Assembly: GCA_035255485.1 (NCBI GenBank) | Contig: DATEZO010000182.1 | Location: forward strand, 1 to 11,545 | Direction: 5' to 3' | Source: DATEZO01 sp035255485 | GTDB taxonomy: Bacteria > Pseudomonadota > Gammaproteobacteria > Burkholderiales > Burkholderiaceae_D | Length of the DNA stretch: 11,545 bases | Shown here: positions 6,622 through 11,545 of the stretch, one piece after another | How the letters are laid out: every line of letters starts with the position of its first letter | Position numbering within the stretch: the first letter of the stretch is position 1 | Position numbers and translations under genes: made by a program | Notes under the pieces: generated by a model | Database searches by the model: none | The model's input: only the letters and a program-made list of their open reading frames with translations | Told to the model about the DNA's origin: nothing

Positions 6622-7752
6622 TCACCATCCGTAAAAGCGTGGCCACTCCTCGACGGTTTCATCCGCCGCAACTGCATAATAGATGGGATGCTGCGCACCG
6701 GTTGCGCAGGCATGATTGGGTAAAATCCGCAGGCGCGTCCCAATGGGAAATCTTTGTGCGATGTCTCGATCAGGCTCACCCGTACGGGAAATGATGCCAT
6801 GTTCCTGATTTGCGCTAGTCATCAAATACTCGCCCAGCTCCTCTCCCGCCTCGGTGCAGACCAGCCCGTAGCCGAAATCATGCTGTTGCCGCTGAGTGCC
6901 CCGATCGCGGCTCATCGCCATCCAACCTGCATCGACAATCACCCACCCTTTTTCCTCTTGATGACCAATCACCGTCGTCAGCACGCTCAATGCGATATTC
7001 GAGGTTTCGCACACGCCAACGTTGTGCATGACCAGGTCGAACATCACGTACACGCCAGCGCGGACTTCTGTTACACCTTCGAGAGAGTCTGCAGAAAGAG
7101 CGGTCGGCGTGGAACCGATGCTTACCACTTCACACGGCAGCCCGGAGACCCGGAGACGTTCCGCTGCGCGTACACTACCTGAGCGCTCTTGTTCGGCGAT
7201 GCGTACAAGGTCCTCATGGGTATTGTATTCATAGCTTGAACCAGCATGAGCCAGTACCCCGCCAAGTCGCATCCCCCCATCCACCAAAACCTTGCCTACC
7301 GCAATGAGCAGATCGTCTTCGGGAGCGATGCCGGAGCGATGGCCATCGACATCGACCTCGATCCAGACTTCGAACACTTCACCATGTTCACGGCCAAATG
7401 CAACAATTGCTTCGGCAGAGCCCACGCTATCGGCGACGATCTTCAACTCGCAGCCTTTCTGGCGTAGTTCCAACGCCTGACCAAGCTTGTTCGGGGCCAT
7501 TCCGACGGCGTAAACGATGTCGCGAATGCCAGTCACGAAGAACTGCTCAGCTTCCTTCAGCGTAGATACCGTGATGCCCTGGGCGCCGGCGGCAATCTGA
7601 GCGCGGACAACCTGCTCACATTTGGTGGTTTTCACATGTGGTCTGAATCGAACCCCAAGCTCATTCAAACGCTGTTGCATCCGGTTAATGTTGCCGGCCA
7701 TTCGCGTTAGATCAATCAAGGCTGCGGGGGTGTTGAGGGACTGCAAGCTCAT
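6622..7752 (-). CDS. D-threonine aldolase/D-serine dehydratase-family PLP enzyme; candidate 3-hydroxyaspartate dehydratase or aldolase
   Basis: This 376-residue cytoplasmic enzyme has the alanine-racemase-like (fold type III) PLP barrel followed by a C-terminal metal-binding domain. Lys41 in RPHVKTTKC is the PLP-binding lysine. The C-terminal NHACATGAQHP supplies His347 and Cys349 for a divalent metal. The family includes D-threonine aldolase, D-serine dehydratase, D-threo-3-hydroxyaspartate dehydratase and the 3-hydroxyaspartate aldolase BhcC. As I recall, D-serine and D-threo-3-hydroxyaspartate dehydratases use a His-x-Cys pair while D-threonine aldolase uses His-x-Asp, which favours a dehydratase here; this is suggestive only. 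The products would be oxaloacetate and ammonia (dehydratase), or glycine and glyoxylate (aldolase). ATG at 7752 follows AAGGAG by seven bases. It is transcribed divergently from the second dehydratase gene, and its promoter carries the LysR-type operator shared with the second asparaginase. Confidence 0.88.
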   Translation of the reverse strand: MSLQSLNTPAALIDLTRMAGNINRMQQRLNELGVRFRPHVKTTKCEQVVRAQIAAGAQGITVSTLKEAEQFFVTGIRDIVYAVGMAPNKLGQALELRQKGCELKIVADSVGSAEAIVAFGREHGEVFEVWIEVDVDGHRSGIAPEDDLLIAVGKVLVDGGMRLGGVLAHAGSSYEYNTHEDLVRIAEQERSGSVRAAERLRVSGLPCEVVSIGSTPTALSADSLEGVTEVRAGVYVMFDLVMHNVGVCETSNIALSVLTTVIGHQEEKGWVIVDAGWMAMSRDRGTQRQQHDFGYGLVCTEAGEELGEYLMTSANQEHGIISRTGEPDRDIAQRFPIGTRLRILPNHACATGAQHPIYYAVAADETVEEWPRFYGW

Positions 7753-7826
7753 CGAGGTGCTCCTTGCTATAAACGATTTGAGAGCATGCCTGGAAGCCGA
7801 TTGAAGCGGACCCAGGAGGGAGCACC

Positions 7827-7893
7827 AATATAGAGAAGCAAAGTCACCCTGTGTTTAATGGTAATTGAACAATACATTAATCATAATTTAATG
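7827..7893 (-). promoter_or_regulatory. Promoter and LysR-type operator of D-threonine-aldolase-like gene
   Basis: On the leftward strand the order is CATTAA (7893-7888), 7 bases, TTAATG (7880-7875), 14 bases, CATTAA (7860-7855) running on as ACAC, then TATATT (7832-7827) as the -10 box, 22 bases after the last CATTAA. The CATTAA-N7-TTAATG dyad contains a T-N11-A core, as LysR-type regulators prefer. The third half-site lies just upstream of where the -35 box should be, which has no good match, so activation is likely. TGAACA (7866-7871) and TGTTCA (7896-7901) add a further inverted pair. All spacings recur at 10118-10184. The predicted start of transcription is near 7820. Confidence 0.72.
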
Positions 7894-8020
7894 CCTGTTC
7901 ATGATTGGTTTTACCTTTGTAGCAAGCTTGGTATTTGAAAGTGTTCCCCTACGTTAGGCCGTGACTTGGATTCCTGCAGATCACTTGAGAAATGGCGGCC
8001 ATTCGGCCCAAAACGTAAAT

Positions 8021-8049
8021 TTGACAAATTGTGTAACATTAAACAAAAT
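8021..8049 (+). promoter_or_regulatory. Candidate sigma-70 promoter for 3-hydroxyaspartate dehydratase gene
   Basis: A perfect TTGACA -35 box (8021-8026) is followed after 17 bases by CAAAAT (8044-8049), a 4-of-6 match to the -10 box. This would give a leader of about 80 bases before the ATG at 8138. A CATTAA half-site (8037-8042) lies between the two boxes, but no dyad partner is at the 7-base spacing seen in the LysR-type operators. The distance from the operator at 7855-7893 suggests separate or weaker control. Confidence 0.45.
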
Positions 8050-8137
8050 GTACTTGAGCGAAGTGCCAGATGTTCGCAACGATCTCGTTGGCTATGGTGC
8101 GTCGTGTTTTTCAACTTCCTGTCGCGTGAAATCATCC

Positions 8138-9121
8138 ATGAGCACACTTTCTCTTCCTACTTTCGATGACATATCTGCTGCGGCAGGTCGCATCAAGGGT
8201 TACGCCAACCGCACCCCCGTCATGACTTCCCGAACAGTCAATGAAGAGTTTGGGGCAGAGATTTTCTTCAAATGTGAAAACTTCCAGCGTATGGGGGCGT
8301 TCAAATTCCGTGGGGCATTTAATGCGTTATCCCGCTTCGATGAGCAACAAAGATGCGCTGGCGTAGTGGCGTTCTCATCGGGCAACCACGCTCAGGCCAT
8401 TGCTTTGTCGGCAAAACTGCTTGGCATGCCGGCTACGATCGTTATGCCTCACGATGCGCCGGCTGCGAAGGTGGCAGCGACAAAGGGCTATGGTGGCAAC
8501 GTCATAATCTACGATCGCTACAAGGAGGATCGGGAACAGATTGGGCGCGACCTTGCTGAGAAGCATGGACTTACCCTGATTCCTCCCTACGATCACCCGG
8601 ACGTTATTGCAGGACAAGGTACGGCTGCCGCAGAGCTCTTTGATGAAGTCGGAGAACTCGACGCGTTCTTCGTACCCCTGGGCGGCGGGGGCTTACTGTC
8701 CGGATCTGCGCTCTCAACGCGTGCGCTGTCGCCGAAGACCATGCTGTACGGCGTTGAACCGGAAGCTGGCAACGATGGGCAGCAATCCTTCCGATCCGGT
8801 TCGATTGTGCATATCGATACGCCGAAGACCATTGCCGATGGTGCCCAGACACAGCACCTTGGCAACTATACCTTCCCGATTATTCGGCGTGATGTCGACG
8901 ATGTACTCACCGTCAGCGACAAGGAGCTCATCGAGTGCATGCGTTTCTACGCTTCGCGCATGAAGATCGTTGTCGAGCCGACCGGCTGTCTTGGCTTTGC
9001 CGCAGCGCGGCAAATGAGGGATCAGCTCAAGGGGAAACGTGTCGGCATCCTGGTTAGTGGCGGCAACGTCGATATGGAACGCTTTAGCGCATTGCTGATG
9101 CAACCGGAACAGGCCAACTGA
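8138..9121 (+). CDS. PLP-dependent 3-hydroxyaspartate dehydratase (threonine dehydratase/serine racemase family)
   Basis: This 327-residue fold-type II PLP enzyme probably converts 3-hydroxyaspartate, via the enamine/iminosuccinate, to oxaloacetate and ammonia. Lys56 in QRMGAFKFRGA is the PLP lysine; SSGNHAQ (80-86) and GGGGLLSG (182-189) bind cofactor and phosphate. Glu207, Gly211 and Asp213 in GVEPEAGND match the divalent metal site of serine racemase and threo-3-hydroxyaspartate dehydratases, and SGGN (307-310) caps the pyridine ring. Long stretches, such as GNDGQQSFRSGSIVHIDTPKTIADGAQTQHLG without gaps, match my memory of yeast SRY1 and related 3-hydroxyaspartate dehydratases more than biosynthetic threonine dehydratase. 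The regulatory C-terminal domain of the latter is absent. L-threo versus L-erythro preference, and side activity as a racemase, cannot be read. ATG at 8138 fits family length, although its ribosome binding site is weak; in-frame sequence back to 7961 has no homology. Confidence 0.9.
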   Translation: MSTLSLPTFDDISAAAGRIKGYANRTPVMTSRTVNEEFGAEIFFKCENFQRMGAFKFRGAFNALSRFDEQQRCAGVVAFSSGNHAQAIALSAKLLGMPATIVMPHDAPAAKVAATKGYGGNVIIYDRYKEDREQIGRDLAEKHGLTLIPPYDHPDVIAGQGTAAAELFDEVGELDAFFVPLGGGGLLSGSALSTRALSPKTMLYGVEPEAGNDGQQSFRSGSIVHIDTPKTIADGAQTQHLGNYTFPIIRRDVDDVLTVSDKELIECMRFYASRMKIVVEPTGCLGFAAARQMRDQLKGKRVGILVSGGNVDMERFSALLMQPEQAN

Positions 9122-9199
9122 CCACGTCCGATCATTGTCCACCGCGACTAGCCTGGGCCGAGTGCCAAACGGTCACACAAGCGCGGCTGGACGTCAGGA

Positions 9200-10120
9200 T
9201 CAGCGGCGCCATGGCGCAGGGTCAAGGGCACGCTTCGCGGCGTTAAGAAACAGGCGCTGCCGGACTGACACTCCACGTCTCGTCGGAACCAATGCCATGA
9301 TAGGAGCCGGAGTAAGCCGCCAGGTGGGAAGGAGTCGTACCAGCTTTCCATCGGCGATGAGGCGTGCTGCATCCCACTCCGAGCGCTCGATAATGCCGAG
9401 CCCATCAACGGCCCAGTCGCTGATGACGGTGCCATCATTCGAAGATAGCGCACCCGAAACCCGAATTGAAACGGCTTTACGTGCGCTCGTTCCATCGGCA
9501 TCGGTGGGTATAAAACGCCAGCGTGTCACGTCTTCGTCATTCTCGCGCAGACAGAGACATTCGTACTCCGTCAACTGCGAGGGATGAGTGATGTTGCCAA
9601 GATATTGCGCGAACGCGGGGCTTGCACATAGCCAACGCTCGTTCGGAGCCAGATAGTGCCCGACCCACGAAGACGCTTTTATGTCCCCGATGAACACGAC
9701 CACGTCAGCTCCGGAGGCATCTGAAAGCGGGCTATCGGACAAATGGAGTGAAATCGCTAGCTTAGGGTGCGCCTTATGCAGGTCGCGGATGATCGGCGAA
9801 ACATGTGTACGACCGAAGCCAAACGGGGCAACCACCCGCAGGTTGCCACTCACGCTCCCAGGCTCGCCTGAAACACGAGTGGGGATGTCTTCGATTCGTT
9901 CCAGCAGCTCCGTCGCCTCCTCTAGGAAACGCTGGCCTTCACTGGTCAGCGTAATGCCTCGAGCTTCCCGCACTGCCAGACGAACCCCCAAACGCTCCTC
10001 AAGCCGCTGTAGTCGGACCGTGACTGCGGGGGGAGTGAGATTTAGAAGCCTAGCGGCAGCTGCGAGTGATCGCGATGCTCCAAGGGCTCTAAAAAGACGC
10101 ATATCGTCCAGCTCAATCAT
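9200..10120 (-). CDS. LysR-family transcriptional regulator
   Basis: This 306-residue protein has the standard LysR layout. A winged helix-turn-helix covers about residues 1-60 (FRALGASRSLAAAARLLNLTPPAVTVRLQRLEERLGVRL, then TSEGQRFL). A linker helix and a periplasmic-binding-protein-like sensor domain, about 90-295, follow and would bind a small-molecule inducer. The ATG at 10120 follows AAAGAG by six bases. The gene converges with the dehydratase gene and diverges from the second asparaginase gene, the usual position for a LysR activator of its neighbour. Its start codon lies inside the CATTAA-N7-TTAATG dyad at 10118-10136, so binding there should block its own expression. The same operator array precedes the D-threonine-aldolase-like gene, making that a likely second target. 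The inducer is unknown; aspartate, asparagine or a hydroxylated form is the natural guess. Confidence 0.92.
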   Translation of the reverse strand: MIELDDMRLFRALGASRSLAAAARLLNLTPPAVTVRLQRLEERLGVRLAVREARGITLTSEGQRFLEEATELLERIEDIPTRVSGEPGSVSGNLRVVAPFGFGRTHVSPIIRDLHKAHPKLAISLHLSDSPLSDASGADVVVFIGDIKASSWVGHYLAPNERWLCASPAFAQYLGNITHPSQLTEYECLCLRENDEDVTRWRFIPTDADGTSARKAVSIRVSGALSSNDGTVISDWAVDGLGIIERSEWDAARLIADGKLVRLLPTWRLTPAPIMALVPTRRGVSVRQRLFLNAAKRALDPAPWRR

Positions 10121-10184
10121 TAAGTACTCTTTAATGGAAGATTATTCCAGCATTAAACACGACAAACTCTAAGTTTTCTATAGT
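10118..10184 (+). promoter_or_regulatory. Promoter and LysR-type operator of second asparaginase gene
   Basis: The rightward strand reads CATTAA (10118-10123), 7 bases, TTAATG (10131-10136), 14 bases, CATTAA (10151-10156) running on as ACAC, then TATAGT (10179-10184) as the -10 box, 22 bases after the last CATTAA. Order, orientation and spacings equal those at 7893-7827 on the other strand. Inside the 14-base spacer, and overlapping the TTAATG, lies TGGAA-N5-TTCCA (10135-10149). No good -35 box exists, which fits dependence on the activator. The first half-site contains the start codon of the LysR gene. The predicted transcription start is near 10191, giving a leader of roughly 77 bases. Confidence 0.75.
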
Positions 10185-10267
10185 AGCTCTCAAGCAAGCC
10201 ATACTTGCTGCTGTTGTGGTGCTTACGGCTGGTTGGCCAAATGCAATAACTGAATGAGATAGAACAG

Positions 10268-11266
10268 ATGGACGAAATTTCGAATAGTGCGGCTCAGCGC
10301 ATCGTGGTGCTAGGGACCGGGGGCACGATTGCCGGTAGCGGTGGGGCCGCTGGCGATAACATCAGTTATGTCGCAGGAACGATTGGCGTCAATGACCTGC
10401 TGGCCGGGATAAAGGCGCCACCGGGATACGAGCTTGTCGTCGAACAGGTCGCCCAACTTGATAGCAAGGACATGGACTTTGCTGTCTGGCAGCAGCTAAC
10501 ACAACGCTGTGTGTATTGGCTCTCACAGCCCAACGTGGCGGGTATTGTGATAACCCACGGTACGGATACCATCGAGGAGACGTCCTTTTTCCTCCACGAA
10601 GTTCTTGCGCTGCAAAGTAAGCCTGTTGTGCTGACATGTGCTATGCGCCCGGCCACGGCCTTGTCGCCCGATGGTCCTCAGAATTTGCTCGATGCCGTAA
10701 CTGTAGCGGCTAAACCGGGGGCCGCAGGCGTCGTTGTCGTCTGCGCGGGTGAAATTCACGGAGCCAACGATGTCAGAAAAGCCCATCCGTATCGCGTCAA
10801 TGCCCTCGACTCGGGAGATGCGGGGCCGATTGGCTATGTTGAGGAGCATGAGGTTCGATTGGTGAGGTCTTGGCCATCCGCTGCTGTTCCTTACAACCCG
10901 AGGCTAGCCGAACTGGTGGAGGGGTGCGCATCGTGGCCACGAGTGGAGATCCTTACCAGTCATGCAGGTGCACACCCCTCCTTAATTAATGCACTGATCC
11001 GTGAGCGGGCTGAAGGTAATTCGGAAGCTGTTGATGGCCTAGTCTTGGCCGCCACGGGTAATGGCACCCTACATCACGAACTGGAGTCGGCCGCTCTGCG
11101 GGCCCAAGACGCGGACATAACGGTATGGCGAGCCAGCCGTTGCCTGAATGGACGAATCCTACCGAAGCCAGGGGACCAAATACCCGACACAGGCACACTC
11201 TCGCCCGTCAAAGCTCGAATTTCTCTAATTCTGTCTTTGCTCATTCGACAGATGGGTAAAGAATAG
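10268..11266 (+). CDS. Cytoplasmic asparaginase/glutaminase-family amidohydrolase
   Basis: This 332-residue member of the bacterial L-asparaginase family lacks a signal peptide, so it should act in the cytoplasm. It keeps Thr20 in GTGGTIAGSG (nucleophile), Tyr34 in the mobile loop, Ser66, Thr99-Asp100 in HGTDTIEET, and Lys171 in DVRKAHP, the catalytic set. The GSQDM motif of type II enzymes reads DSKDMD here, so Lys67 replaces a glutamine that contacts the substrate in the E. coli enzyme. Specificity may thus be shifted. It differs widely from the periplasmic paralogue encoded at 3540-4673, so it is not a recent duplication. The start is ATG at 10268 with only a weak GAG-type site upstream. 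It is divergent from the LysR gene, and a LysR-type operator and -10 box precede it. Likely substrates are asparagine, glutamine or a beta-substituted asparagine. Confidence 0.9.
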   Translation: MDEISNSAAQRIVVLGTGGTIAGSGGAAGDNISYVAGTIGVNDLLAGIKAPPGYELVVEQVAQLDSKDMDFAVWQQLTQRCVYWLSQPNVAGIVITHGTDTIEETSFFLHEVLALQSKPVVLTCAMRPATALSPDGPQNLLDAVTVAAKPGAAGVVVVCAGEIHGANDVRKAHPYRVNALDSGDAGPIGYVEEHEVRLVRSWPSAAVPYNPRLAELVEGCASWPRVEILTSHAGAHPSLINALIRERAEGNSEAVDGLVLAATGNGTLHHELESAALRAQDADITVWRASRCLNGRILPKPGDQIPDTGTLSPVKARISLILSLLIRQMGKE

Positions 11267-11545
11267 CTAGTGGCCGGTCAGCTATCCGAATCGGCCATTG
11301 TTCATGGAGAAGGTTACCGTCTGCTTTGGCCGATGACCGGCCAACAGAGGGCGTGCTGGTTGCTGTTTGCCAATGCGGCCGTCTAATCAAAGGGCAGGAA
11401 CGTCACTAGAACCAATCAACGTGCCGCCCTCGTTTCCACCATCGTCTCCATGATCGCCAGATTCTGACTATCGAACTGGGCCAACGGCCTCTCCAGCTAC
11501 TGTGTCTACTCCACCACCGGGTGCTGACTTCGCACCAGCCTGGCT
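11267..11545. repeat. Non-coding tail with nested inverted repeat
   Basis: No gene is recognisable after the second asparaginase. A nested inverted repeat begins 4 bases past its stop: TGGCCGGTCA (11271-11280) and TCGGCCA (11291-11297) pair with TGACCGGCCA (11334-11343) and TGGCCGA (11327-11333). Both arms are perfect, with a 10-base bulge on the left side only. No T-run follows, so it could be a Rho-independent-like transcript end, a dispersed intergenic repeat or the relic of an insertion. The remaining bases to the window edge contain short frames broken by stops and nothing I can name. Confidence 0.45.

Larger units (their letters stand above)
7753..8137. other. 385-bp divergent control region, no gene
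   Basis: This gap separates two divergent PLP-enzyme genes. It holds the LysR-type operator and leftward promoter (7827-7893), a rightward promoter (8021-8049), and a 6-bp palindrome AATGGC-G-GCCATT at 7991-8003. It is clearly more AT-rich than its flanks around 7855-7905 and 8011-8051. No small open frame with a ribosome binding site was found. Confidence 0.6.

Noticed and set aside
7961..8137. N-terminal extension of the 3-hydroxyaspartate dehydratase by 59 residues
   Set aside because: The extra sequence contains the AT-rich promoter-like region and has no family similarity; homologues begin close to the ATG at 8138.
9122..9199. Possible bidirectional terminator between the converging dehydratase and LysR genes
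   Set aside because: ACGTCC and GGACGT are 59 bases apart, no compact stem forms, and there is no T-run on either strand.
10201..10267. Possible sigma-54 promoter before the second asparaginase gene
   Set aside because: GG and GC pairs are present, but none has the 10-base spacing needed for -24/-12 boxes.
2976..11266. Calling the locus a complete beta-hydroxyaspartate cycle
   Set aside because: No aspartate-glyoxylate aminotransferase (BhcA type) is encoded in the window, the regulators differ from BhcR, and the aldolase-type enzyme may be a dehydratase.

Overview
The window looks like an accessory, catabolic stretch of a Pseudomonadota chromosome. The genes resemble those of Pseudomonas-like Gammaproteobacteria or Burkholderiales: a YeaK/YieH-like pair, an E. 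coli AnsB-type periplasmic asparaginase, a DauR/YheO-type regulator and a SRY1-type 3-hydroxyaspartate dehydratase. Assignment below phylum is inference. No rRNA, tRNA, CRISPR array or intact mobile element was seen.

Layout from left to right. 1-273: no recognisable gene. 274-1415 (-): aminoacyl-tRNA deacylase (YeaK-like) overlapping a HAD phosphatase by 4 bp. 1640-4673 (-): periplasmic L-asparaginase, RidA-family imine deaminase and an acidic amino acid/dicarboxylate symporter, probably one transcript. 4674-4941: divergent control region with a perfect 8-bp palindrome. 4942-6535 (+): DauR-like regulator overlapping an ornithine cyclodeaminase/iminosuccinate reductase-type enzyme, followed by a strong terminator. 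6622-7752 (-): metal- and PLP-dependent enzyme of the D-threonine aldolase/D-serine dehydratase/3-hydroxyaspartate family. 7753-8137: 385-bp divergent control region. 8138-9121 (+): fold-type II PLP dehydratase, close in sequence to threo-3-hydroxyaspartate dehydratases. 9200-10120 (-): LysR regulator. 10268-11266 (+): second asparaginase, without signal peptide. 11267-11545: no gene, but a nested inverted repeat.

How they may work together. Apart from the leftmost pair, the enzymes converge on aspartate, asparagine and especially 3-hydroxyaspartate. Asparaginases would free aspartate or hydroxyaspartate from the amides, and the symporter would import the acid. The two PLP enzymes would deaminate or cleave hydroxyaspartate. 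RidA and the cyclodeaminase-like reductase would handle the imine (iminosuccinate), to oxaloacetate or back to aspartate. Three of the four enzyme families of the beta-hydroxyaspartate cycle (BhcB, BhcC, BhcD types) are here. No aminotransferase (BhcA type) is present, so a full cycle is not shown.

The best new signal is regulatory. Two promoters 2.3 kb apart, one for the second asparaginase and one for the D-threonine-aldolase-like gene, share the same layout: CATTAA-N7-TTAATG-N14-CATTAAACAC-N18, then a -10-like TATA(G/T)T. All spacings are identical. This is very probably the operator of the LysR protein encoded between them. One copy also contains that regulator's own start codon, which suggests autorepression.
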